A DNA stretch of 64,000 nt from DYRB01 sp963802205 (GCA_963802205.1 CAWDHW010000015.1:62001-126000); one strand, 5' to 3'; counted from the first letter of the stretch, positions 34,436-44,441 are shown. Translations and numbers: made by a program. Notes: generated by a model from the sequence alone, not told the origin.

Positions 34436-34906
34436 TTACCAGCGGTAATGCGAGAAGGCCTTGTTGGCCTCCGCCATCCGGTGCGTATCTTCCTTCTTCT
34501 TCACCGCCGAACCGCGGGAATCGGAGGCATCCATCAACTCGCCCGCCAGGCGGTGGGCCATGGACTTCTCGGAGCGCTTACGCGCCGCATCGATCAGCCA
34601 GCGCATGGCCAGAGAGTTGCGACGGGCCGGGCGCACCTCCACCGGCACCTGATAAGTCGCGCCGCCGACGCGACGGGACTTGACTTCGACTACGGGGCGG
34701 ACGTTTTCCATGGCCCGACCCAACATCTCGATAGGCTCACCACCGCGCTTCTCTGCCATCTGGTCGAGGGCACCGTAGATGATGCGCTCGGCGACGGACT
34801 TCTTGCCGTCTTCCATCAGCATATTGATGAACTTGGCAAGCAATTCGCTCTTGTGCTTCGGATCCGGCAGGATCTGGCGACGGGCGGCAACGCGTCTTCT
34901 TGGCAT
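34436..34906 (-). CDS. rpsG: 30S ribosomal protein S7
   Basis: S7 starts assembly of the 30S head and contacts E-site tRNA; in E. coli it represses the str operon. The 156-residue protein starts MPRRRVAARRQILPDPKHKSELLAKFINMLM and ends HRMAEANKAFSHYRW. The 122-base spacer to rpsL corresponds to the place of the S7 regulatory site in E. coli; I could not verify its fold. Confidence 0.97.
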   Translation of the reverse strand: MPRRRVAARRQILPDPKHKSELLAKFINMLMEDGKKSVAERIIYGALDQMAEKRGGEPIEMLGRAMENVRPVVEVKSRRVGGATYQVPVEVRPARRNSLAMRWLIDAARKRSEKSMAHRLAGELMDASDSRGSAVKKKEDTHRMAEANKAFSHYRW

Positions 34907-35028
34907 GTAAAGGCTCCGACCTTGGGACTGGCGTACTGTTTGGCGTATGGGCTATGGCGGCGTGGGGCTGGAATCTGGTGCTTCTCGCTCAGGGAAGCGC
35001 AGAGCGCTTGTCCCCATACTCGTGCACC

Positions 35029-35433
35029 TTACTTCTTGCCCTTGGTCGCTGCGGCCGCCCCAGCCTTCGGGCGCTTGGCGCCGTACTTGGAACGACCCTG
35101 CCGACGCTTATCGACGCCCGAGGCGTCCAGGGTTCCGCGGACTGTGTGATAGCGCACGCCTGGCAAGTCCTTGACGCGACCGCCACGAATGAGCACGACC
35201 GAGTGTTCCTGTAGGTTGTGACCCTCGCCGCCGATGTAGGAGGCAACCTCGAACCCGTTGGTCAGGCGCACGCGGGCAACCTTACGCAGGGCAGAGTTGG
35301 GCTTCTTGGGGGTTGTCGTATAGACGCGGGTGCAAACGCCGCGCTTCTGCGGACAGGCCTCCAGGGCGGGCACCGTGCTCTTTACCACCTTGCGTTGGCG
35401 CGGCTTGCGGACCAACTGATTAATCGTCGCCAT
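35029..35433 (-). CDS. rpsL: 30S ribosomal protein S12
   Basis: S12 monitors decoding and is the streptomycin-resistance locus. The 134-residue protein starts MATINQLVRKPRQRKVVKS. It keeps lysine at the two classical resistance sites (TTTPKKPNSALRK and GGRVKDLPGVRYH), so it is predicted sensitive. The aspartate of KDLPG is the methylthiolation target of RimO. The start at 35433 gives the standard N-terminus. It is first of the str operon behind a strong promoter at 35685-35713. Confidence 0.97.
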   Translation of the reverse strand: MATINQLVRKPRQRKVVKSTVPALEACPQKRGVCTRVYTTTPKKPNSALRKVARVRLTNGFEVASYIGGEGHNLQEHSVVLIRGGRVKDLPGVRYHTVRGTLDASGVDKRRQGRSKYGAKRPKAGAAAATKGKK

Positions 35434-35684
35434 ACAAAGGATCTCCACCGGCGCTCAGGCGCCATCCACAAAATGACCGCAACTTGGTACCGTCGACCGA
35501 CCTGCAGGGACAAACAGCATCTGTCGCCATGCCGGCCTTCGCCTGAGGCGAGGTTGGCGGCGAGCTTGCACCTTCCACGGATGACCTGCTTGGTGCCCGT
35601 GGGCCGTCACCCCGTCATTTGGCAAGGGCCCCCGGATTGGAAAACGATCAAGCCGGCGTTGATCCGGCCGACTTGAGACGAAGC
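35434..35684 (-). other. Leader region of the str operon
   Basis: About 245 transcribed but untranslated bases between the predicted start point of the str promoter and rpsL. No gene or terminator was recognised; the plus-strand frames here are arginine/proline artefacts. The length leaves room for control of rpsL expression. Confidence 0.5.
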
Positions 35685-35713
35685 AGTATAGGGATTTGGG
35701 AAAGGCCCGTCAA
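35685..35713 (-). promoter_or_regulatory. Sigma70-type promoter of the str operon
   Basis: On the minus strand TTGACG (35708-35713) and TATACT (35685-35690) are separated by exactly 17 bases. It lies in the rpoC-rpsL gap and points to rpsL, about 250 bases upstream of its start. Confidence 0.82.
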
Positions 35714-35870
35714 TCAGCGCTAAACACTGATTTAATGTGTCTTCGCCTTTCGCCGGGTCGCCCCCAGCCCCTTGTCCGACCAGACAGCGCAGTCCCTGGC
35801 ATCGAGGATCGAACCACCATGACCCAGATAGATCTTACTGTCGAACCCGCGCCGCAAGATGAGGGAATCG

Positions 35871-35921
35871 GTCATGGCGCCCCTGCCATTCATGGTCCGG
35901 TGTGGCACGGGGCGCCATGAC
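35871..35921 (-). terminator. Long hairpin directly after rpoC
   Basis: A perfect 13-bp stem (GTCATGGCGCCCC / GGGGCGCCATGAC) is extended by TGCCA / TGGCA with one bulged base. It begins two bases past the rpoC stop. No T-run follows on the minus strand, so it may be a rho-assisted terminator, a processing site or a 3'-end stabiliser rather than an intrinsic terminator. Confidence 0.55.
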
Positions 35922-35923
35922 CG

Positions 35924-38900
35924 TTAGGGATGCTGCTCCTCCGAGGTATTCAGCGCGTGCTTGAGGGCCTCCTCCAGTGCCTCCGTGGCCAGTTCCGCCT
36001 GACCCTCCACGGTCACGGCCCGGCGGCGCAGGCGGCGCTCCTTGTGATAGGCAAGCCCGGTCCCCGCCGGGATGAGACGCCCAACGATGACGTTCTCCTT
36101 AAGCCCATTCAAGTGATCCACCGAGCCTCGCACCGAAGCCTCGGTCAACACGCGGGTGGTCTCCTGGAAGGACGCCGCCGAGATGAACGACTCTGTAGCC
36201 AGAGACGCCTTCGTGATACCCAGCAAGAGCGGATTCCAGGTGGCAGGGTGCTTGCCCTCGGCCGTGACCCGCTCGTTCTCCGACAAGACCAGCGAGTGCT
36301 CGGCCTGCTCGCCGCGCAACAGGCGGGTGTCGCCCGGGTCGATCACCTCGACCTTGCGCAACATCTGCCGGACGATGACCTCGATGTGCTTGTCGTTGAT
36401 CTTCACACCCTGGAGGCGGTAGACGTCCTGGATCTCCTTGACCAGATACTCCGCCAGCGCGGTGACGCCCTTAAGGCGCAGGATGTCGTGGGAGGCAAGC
36501 TCGCCGTCTGAGATCACCTCCCCACGCTCCACGCGCTCACCCTCGAAGACGTTGACGTGACGCCACTTCGGGATCAGCTCCTCCACCGCCTCGCCGTCGT
36601 CTTTGGTGATGACCAGGCGCTGTTTGCCCTTGGTGTCCTTTCCGAAGCCGATGGTCCCGGATGCCTCCGCGAGCAGGGCCGGCTCCTTGGGCTTGCGCGC
36701 CTCGAAGAGGTCCGCCACCCGCGGTAGACCGCCTGTGATATCGCGGGTCTTACTGGACTCCTGCGGGATACGTGCCAGGACATCGCCTACCCCGACCCGG
36801 GCCCCATCGGCTACGCCGACGATCGCCCCGGAAGGCAGGAAGTAACGCGCCGGAAGGTCCGTGCCAGCGATATTCAGTTCATTGCCCTCGTCGTCCAGGA
36901 GCTTGACCATGGGGCGAACGTCCTTACCCTGGGCCGGCCGCTGCTTGGGGTCTATGACCACAAGCGCCGTCAGACCCGTTACATCGTCTGTCTGGCTCTG
37001 CACCGTCACGCCATCGAGGAAGTCCTCGAATCGCAGGGTCCCAGCCACCTCGGTCACCACCGGGTGGGTGTGGGGGTCCCAGGTGGCGACCACATCACCG
37101 GCCTTGGTGGCATCGCCGGCGCCGGCCCGCAGGGTCGCGCCATAGGGCACCTTGTAGCGCTCGCGCTCCATGCCCTTCTCATCTACCACCGTTAGCTCGC
37201 CGGAGCGAGACACCGCAACCAGGTTGCCGGAGGTATGACGGACGGTCTTGATGTTGTGCAGGCGCACCAACCCTGACGACTTGATCTCGATGCTGCTGAC
37301 AGCGGCCGCCCGGGAGGCGGCCCCACCAATGTGGAAGGTGCGCATGGTGAGCTGTGTGCCCGGCTCACCGATAGACTGGGCCGCGATGACACCCACCGCC
37401 TCGCCCTGGTTCACCAGATGGCCGCGGGCCAGGTCACGCCCGTAGCACGCGGCACAGACACCGACACGGGCCTCGCAGGTGATGGCGGAACGGACGCGCA
37501 CCTGATCGATGCCGATCTGCTCCAGGCGCCTTACCCAGCCCTCGTCGAGCAGGGTCCCGGCCGGGCAGACGACGTCGTCGCTGGCCGGGGCATAGACATC
37601 GCTAGCGGTGACACGCCCGAGGATACGTTCGCGCAGCGGCTCCACCACGTTGCCCCCCTCAATGATCGGGGACATCAGCAGACCGAACTCAGTGCCGCAG
37701 TCATGCTCCAGGACCACCATGTCCTGGGCCACATCCACCAAGCGACGGGTGAGGTAGCCGGAGTTGGCGGTCTTGAGTGCCGTATCCGCCAGGCCCTTGC
37801 GCGCCCCGTGGGTAGAGATGAAGTACTGGATGACGTTCAATCCCTCGCGAAAATTGGCCGTGATGGGGGTCTCGATGATGGAGCCATCCGGCTTGGCCAT
37901 GAGACCGCGCATCCCCGCAAGCTGGCGAATCTGGGCGGCGGAGCCACGCGCCCCGGAGTCGGCCATCATGTAGATGGAGTTGAAGGAGTCCTGGCTGTGG
38001 GGCTTACCCTCGGCGTCGGTCACGATCTCCTTGCCGAGTTTCGCCATCATGGCCTTAGCAACCTGATCGTTGGTATGGGACCAGATATCGACGACCTTGT
38101 TATAGCGCTCGCCGTTGGTCACCAGGCCGGAGGCGTATTGGGCCTGGATCTCCTTCACTTCGCGCTCGGCGAGTGCCAGGATCTTGCCCTTTTCCTCGGG
38201 CACGGCCATATCTTCCAGGCCGATGGACACCCCGGAGCGGGTCGCCATGCGGAAACCCATGTACATGATCTGGTCGGCGAAGACGACGGTCTCCTTGAGC
38301 CCCAGGACACGGTAGCAGGTGTTGATGAGGGCGGAGATGGCCTTCTTGCCCATGGCCTGGTTGACCAGTTCGTAGGGCAGTCCATCCGGGACTATGTCGA
38401 AGACCAGGGCGCGGCCCAGGGTCGTCTCCCTGATGGCGATGGACGTGGTCAGAGTACCGTCGGGGCTCTTGACGACCTCGCGGATGCGTACCTTGACCTT
38501 GGCGTGGAGGTCAGCATGTCCCGTCTCATAGGCGCGACGCGCCTCCTGAATGCCCGAATAGACGCTGCCTTCACCGCGCGCTCCGATACGCTCGCGGGTC
38601 ATATAGTAAAGTCCCAGCACCACGTCCTGAGAGGGGACAATGATGGGTTCGCCGTTGGCCGGGGACAGGATGTTGTTGGAGGCCATCATCAGGGCGCGGG
38701 TCTCGATCTGCGCCTCCAGAGACAGGGGCACATGCACCGCCATCTGGTCGCCGTCGAAGTCGGCGTTAAAGGCGGTACACACCAGGGGGTGGAGCTGAAT
38801 TGCCTTGCCCTCTATGAGCTGAGGCTCGAAGGCCTGGATGCCCAGACGGTGCAGGGTCGGTGCCCGGTTGAGCATGACCGGATGCTCGCGGATGACCTCC

Positions 38901-40138
38901 TCGAGAATGTCCCACACCTCGGGGCTGCCACGTTCGACCATCTTCTTGGCCGCCTTGATGGTGGCGGCCAGGCCACGCAGTTGCAGCTTGCTGAAGATAA
39001 AGGGCTTGAAGAGTTCCAGGGCCATGCGCTTGGGCAGGCCGCACTGATGCAGCTTGAGCGTCGGGCCAACCACAATGACCGAGCGCCCTGAATAGTCCAC
39101 GCGCTTGCCCAACAGGTTCTGGCGGAAGCGTCCCTGCTTGCCCTTGATCATGTCCGCCAGAGACTTGAGCGGGCGCTTGTTGGTCCCGGTGATGGCCCGG
39201 CCGCGGCGACCGTTGTCCAGCAGGGCGTCAACCGCCTCCTGGAGCATGCGCTTTTCGTTGCGCACGATGATGTCCGGGGCCACCAGATCCAACAGCCGCT
39301 TGAGGCGATTGTTGCGGTTGATGACGCGCCGGTAGAGGTCGTTGAGGTCCGAGGTGGCAAAGCGCCCCCCGTCCAGGGGAACCAGGGGGCGCAGCTCCGG
39401 CGGCAGGACCGGCAGGACCTTGAGAATCATCCATTCCGGGCGGTTGCCGGACTCGATGAGCGACTCCATGAGCTTGAGGCGCTTTGTCAGCTTCTTGATC
39501 TTGGACTCGGCAGTGGTGGTCTCGAGATCTTCGCGCATACGCCGGACCTCGGCGGGCAGATCCAGGGTCCGCAGCAATTCATACACCGCCTCTGCGCCCA
39601 TGCGGGCGTCAAACTCGTCGCCGTTCTCTTCCAGGGCGTCGAGATACTGCTCGTCGGTGAGGAGCTGGCTGCGTTCGAGCTGGGTCATACCCGGGTCCAC
39701 CACCACGAAGGATTCGAAGTAGAGGACGCGCTCGATGTCGCGGAGCGTCATGTCGAGCAAGAGCCCGATACGCGAGGGCAAAGACTTGAGGAACCAGATA
39801 TGGGCGACGGGGCTGGCCAGGTCGATATGACCCATTCGCTCACGCCGCACCTTGGCCAGGGTCACCTCCACACCGCATTTCTCGCACACCACACCGCGAT
39901 GCTTCAGCCGCTTGTACTTACCGCAGACACACTCATAGTCGCTGATGGGGCCGAAGATCTTGGCGCAAAAGAGCCCGTCGCGCTCGGGCTTGAAGGTACG
40001 GTAATTGATGGTCTCCGGCTTCTTGACCTCGCCGTAAGACCAGGACCGGATCATGTCCGGGGAGGCCAACCCGATTTTGATCGAGTCGAACTCCAGCGCC
40101 TGGCCCTGCTGCTTAATAATCTTGAGAAGGTCTTTCAA
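35924..40138 (-). CDS. rpoC: DNA-directed RNA polymerase subunit beta'
   Basis: Beta' carries the catalytic magnesium site of RNA polymerase. The 1404-residue protein has the zinc ribbon Cys70, Cys72, Cys85, Cys88 (ECVCGKYKRLKHRGVVCEKCG), the absolutely conserved NADFDGD triad near residue 460 and the bridge-helix and trigger-loop regions. A second zinc site (CEARVGVCAACYGRDLARGHLVN) and the C-terminal domain follow. Length matches E. coli (1407). The frame is unbroken over 4.2 kb. A 136-base gap with repeats separates it from rpoB. Confidence 0.98.
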   Translation of the reverse strand: MKDLLKIIKQQGQALEFDSIKIGLASPDMIRSWSYGEVKKPETINYRTFKPERDGLFCAKIFGPISDYECVCGKYKRLKHRGVVCEKCGVEVTLAKVRRERMGHIDLASPVAHIWFLKSLPSRIGLLLDMTLRDIERVLYFESFVVVDPGMTQLERSQLLTDEQYLDALEENGDEFDARMGAEAVYELLRTLDLPAEVRRMREDLETTTAESKIKKLTKRLKLMESLIESGNRPEWMILKVLPVLPPELRPLVPLDGGRFATSDLNDLYRRVINRNNRLKRLLDLVAPDIIVRNEKRMLQEAVDALLDNGRRGRAITGTNKRPLKSLADMIKGKQGRFRQNLLGKRVDYSGRSVIVVGPTLKLHQCGLPKRMALELFKPFIFSKLQLRGLAATIKAAKKMVERGSPEVWDILEEVIREHPVMLNRAPTLHRLGIQAFEPQLIEGKAIQLHPLVCTAFNADFDGDQMAVHVPLSLEAQIETRALMMASNNILSPANGEPIIVPSQDVVLGLYYMTRERIGARGEGSVYSGIQEARRAYETGHADLHAKVKVRIREVVKSPDGTLTTSIAIRETTLGRALVFDIVPDGLPYELVNQAMGKKAISALINTCYRVLGLKETVVFADQIMYMGFRMATRSGVSIGLEDMAVPEEKGKILALAEREVKEIQAQYASGLVTNGERYNKVVDIWSHTNDQVAKAMMAKLGKEIVTDAEGKPHSQDSFNSIYMMADSGARGSAAQIRQLAGMRGLMAKPDGSIIETPITANFREGLNVIQYFISTHGARKGLADTALKTANSGYLTRRLVDVAQDMVVLEHDCGTEFGLLMSPIIEGGNVVEPLRERILGRVTASDVYAPASDDVVCPAGTLLDEGWVRRLEQIGIDQVRVRSAITCEARVGVCAACYGRDLARGHLVNQGEAVGVIAAQSIGEPGTQLTMRTFHIGGAASRAAAVSSIEIKSSGLVRLHNIKTVRHTSGNLVAVSRSGELTVVDEKGMERERYKVPYGATLRAGAGDATKAGDVVATWDPHTHPVVTEVAGTLRFEDFLDGVTVQSQTDDVTGLTALVVIDPKQRPAQGKDVRPMVKLLDDEGNELNIAGTDLPARYFLPSGAIVGVADGARVGVGDVLARIPQESSKTRDITGGLPRVADLFEARKPKEPALLAEASGTIGFGKDTKGKQRLVITKDDGEAVEELIPKWRHVNVFEGERVERGEVISDGELASHDILRLKGVTALAEYLVKEIQDVYRLQGVKINDKHIEVIVRQMLRKVEVIDPGDTRLLRGEQAEHSLVLSENERVTAEGKHPATWNPLLLGITKASLATESFISAASFQETTRVLTEASVRGSVDHLNGLKENVIVGRLIPAGTGLAYHKERRLRRRAVTVEGQAELATEALEEALKHALNTSEEQHP

Positions 40139-40160
40139 CTTGAGTCTCCGGCGGAAATTA

Positions 40161-40269
40161 GTGAATAGTGGTTAGTGGTTAGTGAATCGTGAATCGTGAG
40201 TAGCCAAGGCCTAGGTCAGTCCTCGGCTACCCACTCGTCACGCTCCACTCTCCACTATCTCGTCACTAT
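40161..40269. repeat. Imperfect inverted repeat with tandem motifs between rpoB and rpoC
   Basis: The left arm contains tandem variants of AGTGAATAGTGG / GTTAGTG / GAATCGTG. The right arm mirrors them (CCACTATCTCGTCACTAT) with an inner stem GAGTAGCC...AGG / CCT.GGCTAC..ACTC around 40198-40236. Composition is AT-richer than the flanking genes. A shorter element of similar wording lies at 55232-55294. It looks like a dispersed hairpin repeat inserted in the operon. Confidence 0.6.
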
Positions 40270-40274
40270 CTGGA

Positions 40275-43200
40275 TCAATCCTGGTCCAGCTCGATATTGA
40301 TCCCCAGGGAGCGGATCTCCTTGACCAGCACGTTGAAGGACTCGGGCATGGCGGCCTCCATCCGGTGATCGCCGTCCACGATGTTCTTGTACATCTTGGT
40401 CCGCCCGTTCACGTCGTCGGACTTGACCGTCAGCATCTCCTGTAGCGTATAGGCGGCACCGTAGGCCTCCAGGGCCCAGACCTCCATCTCGCCGAAGCGC
40501 TGACCCCCGAACTGCGCCTTGCCACCCAGGGGCTGCTGCGTCACCAGGCTGTATGGACCGGTGGAACGGGCATGCATCTTGTCGTCCACCAGGTGGTTCA
40601 GTTTGAGCATATACATGTAGCCCACGGTCACGGGGCGCTCGAAGGCATCGCCGGTACGCCCGTCGTATAGGGTCGTTTGCCCCGACTCCGGGAGGTCCGC
40701 CAATCGCAACATGGCGCGGATCTCGTCCTCCGTGGCCCCATCGAAGACCGGCGTGGCGAGGGGTACACCCGCCACCAGGTGACGCGACAGGTCCAGGATG
40801 TCCGCGTCGCTGAAGCCTGAGAGGTCCTCGTGGCGACCGCTGGTGTTGTAGACCTTATCCAGGAAGGCCCGCAGCCCCGCCACAGCGCTGTTGGCCTGGG
40901 TGTGACGCTGCAACATGGCCCCGATCTTGAATCCAAGACCCTTTGCGGCCCAGCCCAGGTGCGTCTCCAAGACCTGCCCGACGTTCATACGCGAGGGCAC
41001 GCCCAGTGGGTTGAGGACGATGTCCACCGGGTTGCCGTCGGCTGAGAAGGGCATGTCCTCCACCGGCACCACGCGGGAGATAACACCCTTGTTGCCGTGG
41101 CGCCCGGCCATCTTGTCGCCAGGCTGGATGCGACGCTTCACCGCCACATAGACCTTGACCATCTTGAGCACACCCGGAGCCAGGTCGTCGCCGCTGATGA
41201 TCTTGCGGCGCTTGACCTCGAAGCGGTCACGGAACTCCTCGCGCTGCTGCTTGATCTGGTTGGCCACGGCCTCGAGCTGGCTGGCGGACTCCTCGCTGCG
41301 GAGCCGAATCTCGAGCCAGCGGTCATTCGACCCCTTCTCGATCAACTCATTCAAATAGGCCTTGGTGATCTTGGTCCCCGCCTTGAGGCCCTTGGGTCCG
41401 CCGTCCGCAACCTTGCCGATGAGCATCTTCTCGACGCGCTGGAAGGTGTCGTTCTCCATAATGCGCAACTGGTCGTCGAGGTCCTTACGGACCTGCTCCA
41501 GCTCCAGCGCCTCGATCTGGAGGGCGCGTTTGTCCTTCTCCACCCCATCGCGTGTGAAGACCTGGACGTCCACCACGGTCCCAGCCATGCCGGATGGCAG
41601 GCGCAGAGACGAGTCCTTCACGTCGGATGCCTTCTCGCCGAAGATCGCGCGTAAAAGCCTCTCCTCCGGGGTAAGCTGGGTCTCACCCTTGGGTGTGACC
41701 TTGCCCACCAGGATGTCTCCATCGCGAACCTCGGCCCCGATATAGACGATGCCCGACTCATCCAGCTTCGCGAGCGCCGACTCGCCGACGTTCGGGATGT
41801 CCCCCGAAATCTCCTCGGGGCCCAGTTTGGTGTCCCGGGCGAGGCAGTTCAGCTCCTCGATATGGATGCTGGTGAAGCGGTCATCCTTTACCACCCGCTC
41901 CGAGACCAGGATGGAATCCTCGAAGTTGTAGCCGTTCCAGGGCATGAAAGCGACGCGCAGGTTCTGGCCCAGGGCCAGCTCGCCCAAGTCCGTCGAAGGC
42001 CCGTCCGCCAACACGTCGCCACGCGCCACCACATCCCCGGGGTTCACCAGGGGCCGCTGATTGATGCAGGTATTCTGGTTGGAGCGGGTGTACTTGGTCA
42101 GGTTGTAGATATCGACGCCCGGAACCCCGGGCTCCGCCTCGTCGTCGTTGACGCGTACTACGATGCGGGCGGCATCGACAGACTCGATGACGCCGCCGCG
42201 CTTGGCCACCACGGTGACGCCGGAGTCCTTGGCCACCACGCGCTCCATCCCAGTCCCCACCAGGGGCTTCTCTGCACGCAGCGTCGGGACCGCCTGGCGC
42301 TGCATGTTCGAGCCCATGAGGGCGCGGTTTGCGTCGTCGTGTTCCAGGAAGGGGATCAACGAGGCGGCCACGGACACGATCTGGCGCGGGGAGACGTCCA
42401 TATACTGGACCTCCTCCGGCGCCTTGAGGGCAAACTCGTTCAAGTGCCGGCACGACACCAGGGCATCGGTCAGGCGCCCATCCCCGTCCAGGGTCGTATT
42501 GGCCTGGGCGATGATGAAATTGCCCTCTTCGATGGCGGAGAGGTAGTCGATGTCGCTGGTGACGCGCCCGTCCTGCACCCGGCGATACGGCGTCTCAAGG
42601 AAGCCGAAACGGTTGGTCCTGGCATAGACTGCCAGGGAGTTGATCAGGCCGATGTTCGGGCCTTCAGGTGTCTCGATGGGGCAGACGCGGCCATAGTGGG
42701 TCGGGTGTACGTCGCGCACCTCGAAGCCGGCGCGCTCCCGGGCCAGACCCCCGGGGCCAAGCGCCGAAACGCGGCGCTTGTGGGTCACCTCGGACAGCGG
42801 GTTGTTCTGGTCCATGAACTGTGAGAGCTGGCTGGACCCGAAGAACTCCTTGATTGCGGCTGACACCGGCTTGGCGTTGATCAGCTCCTGAGGCATCAGT
42901 CCCTCGGACTCCGCCAGGGACAGGCGCTCCCTGACAGCGCGCTCGACCCGCACCAGTCCGACGCGGAACTGGTTCTCCGCCATCTCGCCGACGCAACGGA
43001 TGCGCCGATTTCCCAGGTGGTCGATATCGTCCACGATGCCACGCCCGTTACGCAGTTCCACCAGGACCTTAAGGGCGTCGATGATGTCCGAGGTTTCTCC
43101 CTGGGCCTCGCGCAGGCGTTTGGAGAATTCGTCTGTGCGGCCGGCGAAATAGCGTCCGTCGTAAAGCACCCCGGGGCCGACCTCGGCCTCGCGGGACAAG

Positions 43201-44441
43201 CGCCGATTGAACTTCATGCGCCCGACCGCGGACAGGTCGTAGCGGTCGGGCGTAAAGAACAGGTTATGGAACAGGTTCTGTGCCGCATCCTTGGTGGGCG
43301 GCTCACCGGGGCGCATCATGCGGTAGATCTCCACCTGCGCCTCGAGATCGCTGGTAGTGGGGTCGATCCGCAGGGTCTCGGAGATATAAGGACCGTGGTC
43401 CAGATCGTTGACAAAGAGGGTCTGTATCTCCTCGATCCCCTTGGCCCGCAGATTCGCAAGCAACTCGGCGGTCATCGGGTCGTTCGCCTCTGCCAGGACC
43501 TCGCCCGTCGCTGTGTCAACCTGGGACCGGGCCAGGATGCGGCCTTCGACGAACTCCGGCGGCACCGCAAGGCGCTCGACCCCCGCCTTCTGCAACTCGC
43601 GGATATGGCGGGCGGTGACGCGCCGGCCAGCCTCGACCACGACCTCAGTGCCAATCAGGACATCGAATCCTATGGTCTCACCGCGCAGGCGCTCGGGCAC
43701 CAGAGCAAGCTCAATCCCATCGGTGCCAAAGTAAAAGGTATCGGTCTCGAAAAAGCGCTCGAGGATCTGCTCCACCGAATAGCCCAGGGCCCGCAGCAGG
43801 ATGGTCGCGGGCAGCTTGCGGCGGCGGTCGATGCGGACGAAGACGTTGTCCTTGGGATCGAACTCGAAGTCGAGCCAGGACCCGCGGTAGGGGATCACTC
43901 GCGCCGAGAACAGGAGCTTGCCCGAGGAGTGGGTCTTGCCCTTGTCGTGATCGAAGAAGACGCCCGGTGAGCGATGCAGCTGAGAGACGATCACCCGCTC
44001 GGTTCCGTTGACGATGAAGGTCCCGTTCTCCGTCATGAGGGGCAGTTCCCCCATATAGACCTCTTGCTCCTTGAGTTCCTTGACGACCTTGGTACCCGAC
44101 GGGGCCTCCTTGTCGTAGATCACCAGGCGCAACAGGACGCGCAAGGGGGCGGCATAGGTGGCGCCGCGCAACTGACACTCGCGCACGTCGAAGGCGGGCT
44201 CACCGAGGCGGTAGCTGACGTACTCCAGCACCGCAAACCCGGAATAGCTCTCGATGGGAAAGACCGACTTGAAGGCCGCGTGCAGTCCGGCGTCCAGCCG
44301 CCTTGCGGCCGGCGCGTCCTCCTGCAGGAAGTCCCGGTAGGAATCGATTTGGGTGGCGAGCAGGAAAGGGACATCCAGGATGCTCGGCCGCTTGCCGAAG
44401 TCCTTACGGATGCGCTTTTTCTCGGTGAACGAATAGACCAT
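40275..44441 (-). CDS. rpoB: DNA-directed RNA polymerase subunit beta
   Basis: Beta forms the other half of the polymerase active site. The 1388-residue protein starts MVYSFTEKKRIRKDFGKRP. The rifampicin pocket (GSSQLSQFMDQNNPLSEVTHKRR...SALGPGG, about residues 530-560) has sensitive-type residues at every classical site. The C-terminal clamp contains GKAQFGGQRFGEMEVWALEAYGA and ends INIELDQD. Length exceeds E. coli (1342), as in many Chromatiales. It follows rplL after a 241-base gap with an attenuator. Confidence 0.98.
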   Translation of the reverse strand: MVYSFTEKKRIRKDFGKRPSILDVPFLLATQIDSYRDFLQEDAPAARRLDAGLHAAFKSVFPIESYSGFAVLEYVSYRLGEPAFDVRECQLRGATYAAPLRVLLRLVIYDKEAPSGTKVVKELKEQEVYMGELPLMTENGTFIVNGTERVIVSQLHRSPGVFFDHDKGKTHSSGKLLFSARVIPYRGSWLDFEFDPKDNVFVRIDRRRKLPATILLRALGYSVEQILERFFETDTFYFGTDGIELALVPERLRGETIGFDVLIGTEVVVEAGRRVTARHIRELQKAGVERLAVPPEFVEGRILARSQVDTATGEVLAEANDPMTAELLANLRAKGIEEIQTLFVNDLDHGPYISETLRIDPTTSDLEAQVEIYRMMRPGEPPTKDAAQNLFHNLFFTPDRYDLSAVGRMKFNRRLSREAEVGPGVLYDGRYFAGRTDEFSKRLREAQGETSDIIDALKVLVELRNGRGIVDDIDHLGNRRIRCVGEMAENQFRVGLVRVERAVRERLSLAESEGLMPQELINAKPVSAAIKEFFGSSQLSQFMDQNNPLSEVTHKRRVSALGPGGLARERAGFEVRDVHPTHYGRVCPIETPEGPNIGLINSLAVYARTNRFGFLETPYRRVQDGRVTSDIDYLSAIEEGNFIIAQANTTLDGDGRLTDALVSCRHLNEFALKAPEEVQYMDVSPRQIVSVAASLIPFLEHDDANRALMGSNMQRQAVPTLRAEKPLVGTGMERVVAKDSGVTVVAKRGGVIESVDAARIVVRVNDDEAEPGVPGVDIYNLTKYTRSNQNTCINQRPLVNPGDVVARGDVLADGPSTDLGELALGQNLRVAFMPWNGYNFEDSILVSERVVKDDRFTSIHIEELNCLARDTKLGPEEISGDIPNVGESALAKLDESGIVYIGAEVRDGDILVGKVTPKGETQLTPEERLLRAIFGEKASDVKDSSLRLPSGMAGTVVDVQVFTRDGVEKDKRALQIEALELEQVRKDLDDQLRIMENDTFQRVEKMLIGKVADGGPKGLKAGTKITKAYLNELIEKGSNDRWLEIRLRSEESASQLEAVANQIKQQREEFRDRFEVKRRKIISGDDLAPGVLKMVKVYVAVKRRIQPGDKMAGRHGNKGVISRVVPVEDMPFSADGNPVDIVLNPLGVPSRMNVGQVLETHLGWAAKGLGFKIGAMLQRHTQANSAVAGLRAFLDKVYNTSGRHEDLSGFSDADILDLSRHLVAGVPLATPVFDGATEDEIRAMLRLADLPESGQTTLYDGRTGDAFERPVTVGYMYMLKLNHLVDDKMHARSTGPYSLVTQQPLGGKAQFGGQRFGEMEVWALEAYGAAYTLQEMLTVKSDDVNGRTKMYKNIVDGDHRMEAAMPESFNVLVKEIRSLGINIELDQD

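Noticed and set aside
37331..39091. 586-codon plus-strand frame inside rpoC
   Set aside because: Antisense shadow of rpoC; residue use (His, Asp, Gly, Leu excess) mirrors the opposite strand.
40139..40274. CRISPR-like or tRNA-like structure in the rpoB-rpoC gap
   Set aside because: The repeats are irregular and palindromic, with no constant spacers and no cloverleaf.
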